Below the pieces are notes generated by a model. It made no database searches. It was given only the letters and a program-made list of their open reading frames with translations, and was not told the DNA's origin. From NCBI GenBank assembly GCA_023231475.1, contig JALJEE010002231.1, forward strand, positions 1 to 64,000: DNA of 64,000 bases, written 5' to 3'. The translations under genes were made by a program, and so were the position numbers. The DNA is from Seison nebaliae. Taxonomy: Eukaryota; Rotifera; Pararotatoria; Seisonacea; Seisonidae. Positions within the stretch are counted from its first letter, which is position 1; every line of letters starts with the position of its first letter. Of the stretch, positions 46,922 through 58,601 are shown in pieces.

Positions 46922-47599
46922 ATGGCTTTTGTTTTTCCTGATCCTAAACCGAAAACATGTCCCGGTGTTCCGCCTGGTTTGAGGGGAGCAATAAAATTCG
47001 CTCGTTCATTCGTCATTCGATATGGTTCGGAAACATATCGTGACACATTTGTTAGTGTAAATCGAGATCCGAATGTTTATGAGTTGATGGAATGGATCAA
47101 AAGAAAACTGCAAATTCCTCGATCCGATCAACGAATTTATTCGATGGGACAAACACTTCATTGTCATCCTGATGCGAAATTGAGTAAGTTTTATTTGTAT
47201 GAGGATTGTGAATTGAAAGTTGGTGGTTGTTCTGGTGTTGGACTACCACCCAGATGTTCTAATCGAGATCCAGAAGATGCGAATTTGCCTCCAGTTCCCT
47301 ATTTTTATGCACAAGAACATCTCGATAGTCATCCTGCATGTCAACGACGAGCTTTGAATCATCCTGACGAAATGATAAGAAAGAGAAACGAGAGACATTG
47401 TAAAGACGAAATGAAACGAGTACGAGATCCGGTCTGTATCGGAGCAAAGATTCCTTATCGAGTTCGGAAAAATTTAGCGGAAACTCGTTTCAATAAGATG
47501 GCGAGAATAAATGCAGAGAAATATCTGGCGACTATGGATGATGGGGAAATTGGAATGGAAGCAAAAAGGAATTTATCTCCTTCTGCGAACTGTCATTAG
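46922..47599 (+). CDS. ubiquitin-like-domain protein of unknown function
   Basis: One exon, 225 residues. Residues about 30-100 look like a ubiquitin-like fold: SFVIRYGSETYRDTFVSVN, VYELMEWIKRKLQIP, DQRIYSMGQTLH and YEDCELKVGG line up with strand-strand-helix-strand and the final beta strand of UBL domains. The remainder is Pro-, Cys- and Arg-rich, with PPRCSNRDPEDANLPPVPYF and basic helices such as IRKRNERHCKDEMKR. There is no terminal Gly-Gly for conjugation. No family is recognised. Confidence 0.65.
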   Translation: MAFVFPDPKPKTCPGVPPGLRGAIKFARSFVIRYGSETYRDTFVSVNRDPNVYELMEWIKRKLQIPRSDQRIYSMGQTLHCHPDAKLSKFYLYEDCELKVGGCSGVGLPPRCSNRDPEDANLPPVPYFYAQEHLDSHPACQRRALNHPDEMIRKRNERHCKDEMKRVRDPVCIGAKIPYRVRKNLAETRFNKMARINAEKYLATMDDGEIGMEAKRNLSPSANCH

Positions 47600-49957
47600 A
47601 AGCTTATCGTGAACTAGATGAAGAAAGCCGTCACTCAATGATGCTAATAAGAGAGTCGGCGAACGGAATTTCTATTTTTCGCTTCTTCTATCGTCACGAC
47701 ATCAATTTTCTTTTCATTTTTTTTCACTCATTTTCGGGTAGTAAAAATTATTAATTATAATATTAGTTGAAGAAAACGAGTGGAAGATGAGATTAAATGG
47801 ACATATTATTGGGAGGAATGATAACGAATTGAATATTCTTTCACTTTTCCTTCCCTTCGCTCTTTTGTTGGGAAGTTGAAAAGTTTCTGTTATATTCCTC
47901 CTCCATCAACTTGTCGCTATCTTGTCAACTTACAGTTTTAGTGATTCATTGATGAAGATGATGATTGGCCTCATCGCTATTTAATGCGAAATTACCTTTA
48001 AACTCTAGACACACTCTTGTGAAAGTTAAATTATAATTGTGAACTATTTATCAGTTGACATCAGTGGAGGATGAGGTGGATGAGAATGATGAGCGAGAGA
48101 GACTACCTGTCAGTCATCCCCACCAATTTAAATAGATAATTGCATAATTTTCTTTGGAGAATGACGGTGATTCGGTGGGAACGTCTTCTGATCTTGTCGA
48201 TCAACGTGATGTGAATCGTTCATCGCATCTCTATTTGACGTTCGATCGTGATGTGCCGATTCATTTGAATGATTTGATGAACGATTTGCACTTCGAATAA
48301 TTCTCCGATTTCACTTAATCTCATTCGATCTGATTCTGAGAGACGAGACATGGGATGGTAAATATAATTCTTCTATTTATTTTCCTTTTCATTTAGGAAT
48401 TAGTGAACAGACAAAGAAGAAGTTCTAATAGAACAATCTCCTCATCAGTTCGTCGTCGGTAACGGATATAATTATTAATAGTTGATATGTTTCTTTCACT
48501 CTACTTCAGATTCGCCTTCATCTTCCGTTTGAAAAATCATCATATTTTCGAAGAAAACTAAGTTAATAGAGTAAATTATTCTTTTCTTTTACCATCTTCT
48601 CCGCCGGTCTCCCTCATCTCTCATCGATGTAATGGCGATGGGAGACTGTCTCATCTACTTCATCGACAACGAATGTTGATATTGAAAGGAATCTAACAAC
48701 AACAACAATCGTAGATGAATCGATCAATAAATGTATTATGAGAAATATCGCTCCTAACCGTTTGTTTAAACAATTGAGGATAAAATTCTCTTACAATTGA
48801 ATTACCGTTGAGTGACCTCCTATATCGTCTTTCGATGTGAGGGCGTGTTTTCATTTTATGATCGAAATCAATATTTGTAACGAGAATATGGATAGATAAA
48901 TAAGAGATGATCGACATACATCTCATCAACGGGAATTCATTTTCCTAAATACTTATGATTCTCTCCTCTAATCCAGTTAGAATTCGATTATGAATATGAC
49001 TTTCATAAGTCGTTAACATTCTTCTTCATACTTCTACTGCTACTACTACCACTACAACTACTGACTTTCACCATCAGAACAAATCAAAAGTTCGAATTCA
49101 ATAAAAGCATTTGTTGTTAGTTAGTTGGACAGATAGGTAAATAACAGCGAAATACGTCTACATCTGGCGAATTGATAAGTGAATAGAATGTAATTAATCA
49201 CAAAGGAGTTTCTTTACGAATCTTTTATCATGTTAATTTGTTCGACGGGGAAGACGTATGAAAAAAAAGATTTTCTCATCCAATCATCTCATCTCTCACG
49301 AAATCGTTGCTGTAGCTCGTGTCTCGTCGTGCTTAAGAGAAGTGGAGATGGAAAGAATCATTCAAAAATCATTTACTTCTTACCATTATGTACGATAATT
49401 GCCATTTAACTAATGGAGTCGATTTATTTTTGTTATCTGAACAAAATCTGTTTTCTGATTTTGTTTATTACGAATTTGTTCGTTTTTTATCTGTTCCCTC
49501 CCGCTCTCCGAGTGAGAGATGATGATGATGATGATTTGTGAGATGGTTTAGGAAGGAAAGTTGGTGGACAAGAAGTCAATAAGAATTTCTTTTTCAATTG
49601 AATTCCATTCAGCACTCTATTCCTCTCTTCACGTCGAATGGTGATGGTGACACGTTTTTCAATTTGGGAAGACAGCCAACCATATTTTACTACGGAAATG
49701 ACAAGCATGCTCGTAGCAGCAATAGAGAAACACCGACAACTTTATTCAATCATTCGACATACATTTCGTTCTTAAATCTTATTTCGCTTCAGTGAATTAC
49801 ATATATTGTGGAATTGGAGTGAGGGCGAATAGTTTAACCATTTTCATACGATTTCCAATTGTTTAAACGAAAAGAAAACTGAATATATTCAATTAATTTG
49901 AACTTCATATTATTATTATTATTCGTCAGTTTCAACTCTCGATTTAGTCTTAGTCAG
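47600..49957. other. gene-poor stretch
   Basis: About 2.3 kb of AT-rich sequence with no credible exon. ATG/GAT triplet runs occur near 49520. Confidence 0.5.
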
Positions 49958-51481
49958 ATGGAGAATTTCGAGACACCACGTAGCAGAGAGTTACAGTTCT
50001 CCGACATACGCCACAAGTCGTATGATCAAGAATATTTTGACATCAACTTAATGCAAACAGTCGATTATAAGAGACAGATGCAATTGGAGCGTCTACTGCA
50101 GCGAACGAGAGTGTATCTATTGCAACTCATATCAACAGCTGAGCAGATGAAGATAGATTATGGGGAAACTGTTGAGGAGGATACTTATGATTCATTAAAA
50201 GATCGTTATGAACTACTCAAATCGACTTATTTCGATAGTTTGTCCAAAATTGTGCAGGGTGGTCAAACACGTTATCCCTCATTACTTTACGAACATATCC
50301 AAACTCTCGTTTCCAATGATGAGTTGAAACGAGATATCAATATTCTTGAACGAACAGCAACGCCCAGACCAGGATGGAATCGTGTTGCTCCAATTCTCGG
50401 TTACTCTCCCGAAGAATGGAATCGGGAGAGTAATGGAAAGACATCGGAACAATTGAGACGTTTAGTCATGAACAGATATAGTGGTGGTGAATTCGATTTC
50501 TTTGACGGCGATCCCTCCCAATTACAACAAGAACAATCAGTCATTAAGGCTTTGGGAACGGATTCGGATATATTGCCTTGCTTGAGAACGGAAGGTCAAT
50601 TCGTTCATCGTCATTTGAGTAAGGCGCAATTGATTCGCTACATTCACAGTATTATGAAAGCGAAAAAGCGATATAATCTCGCTCATTGGTCTGCACTCAC
50701 CGGCAGTTATGTACAACCGGCAGCTCTTAAAATATTCATTTTCGATCATTTCCTTCACATGTTCGGCAAAGAACAAGTTGCATTTGAAATCTGCTACAAC
50801 ATTTGGGAGGCGACAAATCGATATTTTCAAACACCGGTCGTCGATCTCTTTCGGAAGATGTTAGTGACGGATTTCGACGAAGAAATCTATTTTCGTCCAC
50901 GTGACGATCTGGCTCAATTACTCTATTTTCTCAACGAAGAAACTGGAAAAGACAAACGGATAAAAGATCAAGTGAAAATTTATGATTTCTATTCCGCCCT
51001 CTACACCATGTATCCGACACGTGAACCAGCCAAATTGGTCGCTTTATGTAAGGCCGCATTAATTGTAAGTGATCGTCATTTGAGACATCCTCAACAGGAC
51101 ATTGTTTACGTACCGGCATTGTTGGTGGACACAGCAGAGTTGGATTCAAATCGATTTTTGAAACGTTTCCGCGATGATCTTTATGAGGAACGTGAAATGA
51201 TGGTGAATTATCTGATACATCAATTGTCATACGGATTTGAATTACGATGGGCAATTGTGAGTCAGACACTTGTCCAAATCGATCCTTACATCAGTACTCT
51301 TCAGTTGAATCGACTGCTCTGTAACATATTTCAGGTGAAGCAACCAAATGCGAAAGCTCGAGTATCACGAAGTGATTTCATAACTCGCATCCAATCATTA
51401 GCTCTATTTCGACATCATAAAGACAATGCGAAAACAGCAAGACAAAATGATGGTAGTACTTTAGGTGATTCGCGTGCATAG
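49958..51481 (+). CDS. helical protein of unknown function
   Basis: A 507-residue frame from the ATG at 49958, which directly follows an acceptor-like TTAGTCAG, so a further 5' exon is possible. The frame also extends upstream without an ATG. The protein is helical and soluble-looking, without membrane segments. Recognisable stretches include LLQRTRVYLLQLISTAEQM, GWNRVAPILGYSPEEWNRE and a long C-terminal helical region with FYSALYTMYPTREPAKLVAL and LVQIDPYISTLQLNRLL. Codon quality and complexity leave little doubt that it is a real protein. I do not recognise the family; given the delta-tubulin context a ciliary role is conceivable, but this is speculation. Confidence 0.75.
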   Translation: MENFETPRSRELQFSDIRHKSYDQEYFDINLMQTVDYKRQMQLERLLQRTRVYLLQLISTAEQMKIDYGETVEEDTYDSLKDRYELLKSTYFDSLSKIVQGGQTRYPSLLYEHIQTLVSNDELKRDINILERTATPRPGWNRVAPILGYSPEEWNRESNGKTSEQLRRLVMNRYSGGEFDFFDGDPSQLQQEQSVIKALGTDSDILPCLRTEGQFVHRHLSKAQLIRYIHSIMKAKKRYNLAHWSALTGSYVQPAALKIFIFDHFLHMFGKEQVAFEICYNIWEATNRYFQTPVVDLFRKMLVTDFDEEIYFRPRDDLAQLLYFLNEETGKDKRIKDQVKIYDFYSALYTMYPTREPAKLVALCKAALIVSDRHLRHPQQDIVYVPALLVDTAELDSNRFLKRFRDDLYEEREMMVNYLIHQLSYGFELRWAIVSQTLVQIDPYISTLQLNRLLCNIFQVKQPNAKARVSRSDFITRIQSLALFRHHKDNAKTARQNDGSTLGDSRA

Positions 51482-52594
51482 GCAAGTAAATAAAGATTTT
51501 GATCCGTTACTAATGATCGTCTGATTGATGTCAATTTTCTATTATCTTCCCATCTTTCATTCCATCTTCTTTCTCCTCCTCATTTCTTTTCTGTCATGAA
51601 GAACACTTGAATATGTCTGTCTGAATGACATTCTCTTAATATCTTTCCTCCCTCCACACTCACTTTGATAATAGCTCAATCAAATAAGCAAAATAGATAA
51701 TCAGAAACAAGTAGGAGAATTGATAGAAGAAGATGGAGTGGAAATATTAGTCGAATAATATATCAGATGTATAAAAGAAGGAAAGGAGAAAGATCTCTCT
51801 AGAATAATTAGGAAGATAATCTCGACAATTTCTTTCGTTTATTTTCAACAACACATCGTTCTCATCAATTTCTATTTTCATTTCCATCCAACAACCAACT
51901 CTTTATTGATCGATTGTTGTTGATTTTAAAATCGTCATCTTTCAATCACTAGAGGGCATTCTCGATTACAACTCACTTCATTTAAATATTATGACACTTC
52001 ATACTCCGTTTCCGTTTAAGCCATAGTAAAATTTTAATCATTTCATGTTAACGGATTTGTTTTTATTCCATTTCGATACCTGTTCTCTCACATACAAATG
52101 TAGATATGAGAGAGTGTCGACATTTGACGGATATAAAAGGAAAGATAGTTTCATACTTTTTAAGACTATTCATTAGTCTCACGAATTCCCATCACTCTGC
52201 TAAATCAAGTGAAAAGGCGATTTATTCTCAAAAAAAGATTGAGTATTTCTCTAAAGAAAATTTCCTGATTCTCGTTTTTATAGCCAATGGGTGAGATAAC
52301 TGTTCGTGTGGAACTTATCTGTTTCCTTTTCTTTCTTTCTTTTCTTTTTTGTTTTGTCGAAAATATTTTATGAAAACAACTTGTTCTCTTAAACGTTCAA
52401 CATTCTCATAATGAACAAGGCGAATTGTTTCCCGTAAATCTAATTGTTGAACGATGTTGACAAACGAATTATCATTAGAAGAAGGACAACACAATACTTA
52501 CTTAAACATTCTCCTTCCTTATCCACATAGATTATCCATTTCTTCATCACCTTCGATTTTCTCAGTTAGGTCGAAATAGTTTCAAATTAATAAG
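51482..52594. other. gene-poor region upstream of the T-box gene
   Basis: AT-rich. Probably promoter and regulatory DNA of the T-box gene. No gene is recognised. Confidence 0.5.
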
Positions 52595-54376
52595 ATGTTG
52601 GAAGTGGATTGTCGAGAGAATTTATCGTTGAACGATCAATTTGATGAAGATACGTCACTTGATAAGAATGTTAATGGAAACGATAGTGGTCATGATGACG
52701 AAAAAGATGAATTATCATTCTCAATTAACCGAGTCCTCCAACAACCCATTTCACGAAAACGACGTTTAGAAGATGACCATCAACAATCATCATCATCTTC
52801 CTCATCCTCCTTATTATCAACAAAAACGAACGATCTGGAAATGATTCCGAGTGAATCAATAAAAAATTTCTTTAACAACTTTTTCCATCTCTTCAATCAA
52901 CTTCAACGACAACAGGAGCATGATCAGAATGAAATTGTCGAAACATCAAATCGTAAACGGAATTCTTCGTTTCTTATCGGAAGTCTCACCGAATCCTCTT
53001 CACTTCCCATCAAACAACGTCGAATCACTAATAATCTGATGGATATTTCGATTTCAAGTCATGATAAAATTGAAGATGATGTTACCACGGTAACAACTAC
53101 AACTACTACATCATCATCGTCTGAAGTGAATTCGTCGTATTCGGAACCGTTATTAAATTCGATTGATTCGGATGGAGAGCCTGTACAACTGAAGGTGAAT
53201 CCATGTAACAATGTCGTCACGTTATCGGATGAGAATGAGAATGGAATAAAAGTTCGTTTAGATTCACGTGAGTTGTGGATGCAATTCTCGAAGATTGGAA
53301 CGGAAATGGTCATCACTAAATCGGGAAGGTTTGAATATTCAACTTTCTTATTTATTTAAAATAGAAATTTTTTATCATTTTTAATTATCAGACGAATGTT
53401 CCCGTCATTCAAAGTGAAAGTGAATAATCTTATTCCTGACAAGAAGTATGCTATGTTAATCGATATAGTTCCATCAGATAGTTGTCGATATAAATTCCAT
53501 GGTTCTAAATGGATTGCGACAGGAAAGGCTGATCCAGAAATGTCAAAACGAATGTATATCCATCCCGATTCTCCTGCTACTGGTGCGCATTGGATGTCGA
53601 GATCTGTATCATTTCACAAATTGAAATTGACGAATAATATCAGTGACAAACATGGATTCGTTCGTCTATTTCTCTCATTTCTTCATCTTAATTTCTTCTT
53701 TCCTTTCTTCAAGACAATTCTTAATTCTATGCATAAATATCAACCTCGATTCCATATCGTCCAAACTGACGACTTATCAAAATTGTCATGGATGACGTTG
53801 AATACATTCATCTTTCGCGAAACTGAATTTATTGCCGTGACAGCATATCAGAATGAAAAAGTTCTAATAATTTTAAATTTTTCTTCTGTAATTTTAATTA
53901 ATTAATTCTCAATCTAATTGAATAGATAACCAAATTGAAGATTGATAATAATCCGTTTGCGAAAGGTTTCCGGCACAATGCTTCAGGTAAGCGAGAGAGG
54001 AAGTTAATTAGTTTTTTTTAAATTCAAATGGTCGATGGTGTAACGTTTTCCATTTTGTAGGAGGTTACTTTTGACTAAGAATGAAGAAGATGATACGTCA
54101 AACAATTTCCAATATAAGATGAATGAAATGTCAAATGAAACGAATAATGAGAAGACATTATTCGATTATATGCAATTGGCCTCACTAACGAAGAAATTAC
54201 GTGGACAAAATGAGCCAAATGAGAGTGGAATTCACATGGACACATCTCGTCCCACTTCAAATATTCTGAACAGAACCATCTTGGAGAATACGATGTTGTC
54301 AACGATAACGAATTTCCTTCAAAGGAAAATGGAGAATTCGTTGGCGTCGGAGAAGGTAATGGAGAATGAAGATTAG
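52595..54376 (+). CDS. T-box transcription factor, Tbx2/3 type
   Basis: Five exons (52595-53328, 53392-53659, 53714-53860, 53926-54002, 54061-54376; introns 63, 54, 65 and 58 bp) give 513 residues. The T-box runs from [20 protein letters not shown] to [71 protein letters not shown] and [11 protein letters not shown] are most like the Tbx2/3 (optomotor-blind) subfamily, which are mostly repressors in patterning. The N-terminal 220 residues are Ser/Asn-rich and acidic. The phase of every intron is fixed by the T-box sequence, including GKRERK| in the last basic stretch, so the GTT donors here are well supported. Confidence 0.93.
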
Positions 54377-54671
54377 AAGAAGATAAATGTTTCATATGAT
54401 TTATTTATTGTTCGGATATGGATAACAATCAGAAAGAGAAATCTATTTAAGTTTTGCTTCATTTTATTAATTTATTTTACTTTTTGGTATGCACATTTTT
54501 AATAATAAAGTTCATTTTAAAACATTTAAATTTTCAAAATTGTATTCACTTGTTCTCACAAAGTTCGATGATTAGAATCCAAACATGTTTTCAACAATAA
54601 GAGATAATGACGATAAGATGATATTCATTACGATTATCGCTTTGGAAGAATGCTTTGATTTGTAGTTGAGT

Positions 54672-55220
54672 TTATTTCAACTCTCCACAATCAGAAATTT
54701 TTACTTTACCTTTCGGTTTTCCTTCAGACGATCCAAATGTTTCTATCAGTTTCACCAATTCTTGACCTTTTGTTACTTCTCCAAATACCACATGTTTCTC
54801 GTCCAGCCAATCGGTAGTGATCGTGGTTATGAAGAATTGAGATCCGTTCGTATTTGGACCGCTGTTTGCCATCGATAGTTGAAACGGTTTCGTATGTTTC
54901 ACATTGAAATTTTCATCAGGGAACTTTGTCCCATAAATACTCTTTCCACCAGTTCCATTATTTTTGGTGAAATCACCACCTTGCAGCATGAATTCGGGAA
55001 TTATTCGGTGAAAGAACGAACCTTTATAGCCATATCCTTTTTCACCAGTGCAAAGTGCTCGGAAATTCTCAGCAGTTTTCGGAACTACTTCGTTGAATAA
55101 GACGAATTCTATTCTTCCTTGACTTTTACCATCGATTTCTATGTCGAAGAAACATCTAAAAACAATGAAATTGTGGAAAGGAGAAATGTTTGAGAATGGT
55201 AACCTTGAACGATCGGACAT
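54672..55220 (-). CDS. cyclophilin A-type peptidyl-prolyl isomerase
   Basis: Catalyses proline cis-trans isomerisation in the cytoplasm. Exon 1 is only 17 nt (55220-55204, MSDRS plus two bases); a 48-bp intron (GTTACCAT...TTTTAG) separates it from exon 2 (55155-54672). The protein has 166 residues, the standard length. The active site [26 protein letters not shown], and [10 protein letters not shown] are intact. The intron sits directly before a cysteine codon (AG|A TGT), the same place and phase as the acceptor of the second cyclophilin exon 1.5 kb away. It is convergent with the T-box gene. Confidence 0.96.
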   Translation of the reverse strand: MSDRSRLPFSNISPFHNFIVFRCFFDIEIDGKSQGRIEFVLFNEVVPKTAENFRALCTGEKGYGYKGSFFHRIIPEFMLQGGDFTKNNGTGGKSIYGTKFPDENFNVKHTKPFQLSMANSGPNTNGSQFFITTITTDWLDEKHVVFGEVTKGQELVKLIETFGSSEGKPKGKVKISDCGELK

Positions 55221-55672
55221 TTTTCAGAAGAATCTTTGTAAGAATGATGAAGGAGAGGGGAAGTAAATAATAAGTAAAAAAAAAGAAAAATATTATGAAT
55301 GATAATTTCACTTATTGTTCTTTATATAGTACTTGGATATGAGATCGAGATGGAATCGAAGCGCAAAATAAACAATGTATATTTCACCTTGACTTTTCAC
55401 TAATTCTCTTTATGATCATTAACATTATGGATTTCATCAAACGAGACTTATGGATGCATGTGACTGAAAATTAGTTGAGTTCTAATCATTATGGTACTTC
55501 AAAGGATGGATGTTTTATGGTTAGGTGTTAGAGAAGAAGAATAAAATGTAAATATATTAAAACTCATCTAATATAATTACCGGGCAATATAATATATTTT
55601 TGTAAATCACACAGATATAGAGAAAGCAGTTCCATCTAAATTATTTTTTCTAAATTTATTCTTCACGAGCAT
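55221..55672. other. intergenic between same-strand genes
   Basis: AT-rich spacer between the end of the proline-rich gene and the cyclophilin A start. It must hold the cyclophilin promoter. Confidence 0.5.
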
Positions 55673-58601
55673 TTATTGTATTTGGTCGGAAATATCCTTC
55701 CGTTTGACCTCACCAGTCTCATGATCAACAACTTCCAAAATAATCGGAGGCGATTTACTGCCCGAATATTGTGTAGTCATCGGTTGCATCGATGATGTAA
55801 TTATGATCGATCGATTATCATCATTCTCCATATTCGTACTATGACCGGAGTATATTGATGATTGTGCATTGCTCTCTTCGTATTGTCGAACACTCGCCAA
55901 ATATTGATCTTGTTGTTGTTGTTGCCTTTGCTTGCAATTCTCCAAGGTCATCTTTTGCAACTGTATTTGCAGTTCAGCATTTTTCCTTGCCATCTCTTCA
56001 TTGATCTGCTGAGTTTTCTGTAAATATTCGTTGTTCTGTTGGAATTGTTGACGGATGTGATGTTGATCGACGGACGGAGGAACTGGTGAGGGTTGATTTG
56101 GTGGAATGTTCACCGTAATGTGAGGCTGAACAATAATCTGATGTGACGATAAATCCTGAGATGATGATTGAATGAAAAATGTGAAAAAAATTCTTTTTAA
56201 ACTTTATCCGTTTTCTTCTCACTTTCCATCTTTTCACTTCTTTTCGTCATCTCTTCATTCACTACAGTCGTACCAATACTACTGATTGGTGAACTACTAG
56301 AAAATTTGGGTGGCGAATCTCTCTTATTCTTCTCACTATTGTTCCTACTGCTACTACTACTGCTGCTGCTGCTACTACTTGATGAAGATGATTTTTCACG
56401 TATTTTTCTTTCTTCAGGTCCTATTGGGTGAAAATCGTCAAAATCATAACTGGTTTGTTCGGAGACTGCTGTAAATTCTGATTCCGTATGTTCCGAATGA
56501 TATTTCGCATCAGCCGACAATCGGCTAGCCATCTCATTTATTCGTCTCACTTCCAAATCATTCGAGTCAGTTTCAGAAGTATCAATTCGATATTTTTCAC
56601 GATGATGTTTATTCCTGCTTTAAAAATTATAGAAAATATTTAATGAATTTCAAATAAAAATATTCTTTTCTTAAAGAAAATTCAGAAATTTTTTAGAAAA
56701 ATTTCCAATTAAAAATTTAGAGGGATAAAAATCATTTTAAGTCTTTAACATCCCACAGCCTTGAATGACGACTTGACTCTTTGGTTTTCCATCATCCGTA
56801 CCATATTTTTCAATCTCCTTTACAAGATTCATTCCGTTTGTTACTTCACCAAACACTACATGTTTGTCATCCAGCCAATCTGTTTTTACCGTTGTAATGA
56901 AGAACTGAGAGCCGTTTGTATTTGGACCACTATTTGCCATAGATAACTGGAATGGTTTCGTATGTTTTGTCTTAAAATTTTCATCTTCAAATTCTTCACC
57001 ATAAATACTCTTCCCACCCGTCCCGTCATGATGAGTGAAATCACCACCTTGGATCATGAAATCGGGGATGATTCGATGGAAAGTACATCCCTTAAAACCA
57101 AAACCTTTCTCTCCAGTACATAAACAACGGAAATTTTCCGCTGTCTTAGGCACAATGTCATCGTATAACTGAATATAAATAGTTCCAACATTCTTTTGAT
57201 CGATGGCAATATGCAAATAACATCTTTTTTGTACAATTCAATCAATTTTAACAATTTAAAAAAATTTCCATTTTTTAAAAAAATGACTTCAACTAAGGGA
57301 GAATAAGAAATCTAACTGAGTTCTTCGTTTACTATCCTCTTTCACATAACGAGGAGCACCTGGAGGTGGTGCGATATCATTTCCATTTTCATCAACATAA
57401 ACATATTCGGTGAAGACTTCCGGTTGTTTCTGCTGTCCTTCGAATTGATCAGGAGACATCATTTGATTTTGTGGTGGTAATTTTCTTCGATGATCTCTTC
57501 GATCTAAATTTGAAATAAATATTATTTTTATTTTCATCCAAAATTAAAACTTTCCATCATTGGAGGAGCTGTCGGTGGTGGGAAAGGTTGTGGTTCATTT
57601 CTTTGAATATATTCCTGTGGTGGTGGTTGCTGTTGTTGTTGGTGTTGGTGTCGATGATCATAGTGTGCTAATAAATATATTAATTTTATTTGTTTATTAA
57701 AAGGATAAATTATAATAATTGTGAAACCATTCGGCTGATAAATGTCACCTCCATATTGATCAATTGACATTTGTCGTGTAGGTTCGGGTGGTGGCGGTTG
57801 TCGATGTTTTCTATGTCGTCTTTTTTCTTTCATCTGCTGATTATATTCGTCGTAAATTACCGTTGAACCTGGTGGTAGACCATGTAAAGGATTTCTGATT
57901 TCTGGTGGTACTACACCTTGGATTGGTTGGAAATTTTGTGGAGGTGGACTTTTTGGAGGTGCGGGATATATGGATTGTGTAGGTGGTGGCATATTCATCG
58001 GTGGTGGTGATATAGCACGAGGTGGAACTGGTGCAAAATTAGAGGGCGGATTGATTGGTGGTTGGTTCATAGGAGGAGCTGGTGGGAAATGTTGCATTGG
58101 TGGCGGTGAAATGGCTCTGGGTCGTACTGGTTGAAATTGTGCTGTTGGTGGAGGTGAGATTACTCTGTGCATTGGTTGCATAACAGGAGGAGGAGAAATT
58201 ATTCGACCCATTGGAGGTCCCAAATTCGGTAGCGGTTGAATCATTGGTGGTGGCGACATCGTTCGTTGCATTGATGGCTGTTGTGGCATTAATTGAACGG
58301 GCACAGGTGAAATTGGCGGTTGCATGTTCATTACTGGAGATAAAGCTCTGTTGTCGAATGTGGGTGAAACGATTTGTCTTTGTGGTGCCATTTGAGTTAT
58401 GATTGGTGGTTGTTGATAATTTTGCATTTTTTGCATCGGATTATAATAACCCATTTGGTGTTGGGGTGGCTGCGGCGATACCATGTGTTGATGGTACGCA
58501 TTCTGAATCTGACTCTGTTGTAATTGACAATAGGATTGTTGGGAAGAGTTTAGACAAACATTCGAATTCGTTGGAATACAATGTTGTTGATGAGGATGCA
58601 T
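55673..58601 (-). CDS. proline-rich scaffold-like protein
   Basis: Exons 58601-57728, 57667-57551, 57503-57317, 56614-56203 and 56155-55673 join to 690 residues, with introns of 60, 47, 702 and 47 bp, all GTT. Residues 1-290 are Gln/Met/Pro-rich with repeated RxISPPPM-type units ([28 protein letters not shown] twice), candidate SH3/WW ligands or proline-directed phosphosites. A basic run [10 protein letters not shown] follows, then [19 protein letters not shown]. Later exons add a hydrophilic region with [11 protein letters not shown], a serine run and a Gln-rich coiled coil ([19 protein letters not shown]), ending [16 protein letters not shown]. No family is recognised. The 702-bp intron contains a cyclophilin exon that can be used as an alternative ending. 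Confidence 0.65.
56737..57223 (-). CDS. second cyclophilin exon, likely alternative 3' exon of the proline-rich gene
   Basis: The exon encodes a complete cyclophilin core: [47 protein letters not shown] and [12 protein letters not shown], ending GCGMLKT and a stop. It has no ATG of its own and begins at an acceptor (AAAAAAG|A TGT TAT). I find no in-phase starter exon in the 93 bp upstream. It does join in frame to the upstream proline-rich exon ending at 57317 (CA|A), giving a predicted 554-residue fusion. Its closest visible relative is the cyclophilin A gene at 54672-55220, which has an intron at the identical position and phase. This suggests local duplication. An independent gene with an undetected first exon is the main alternative. 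Confidence 0.75.
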
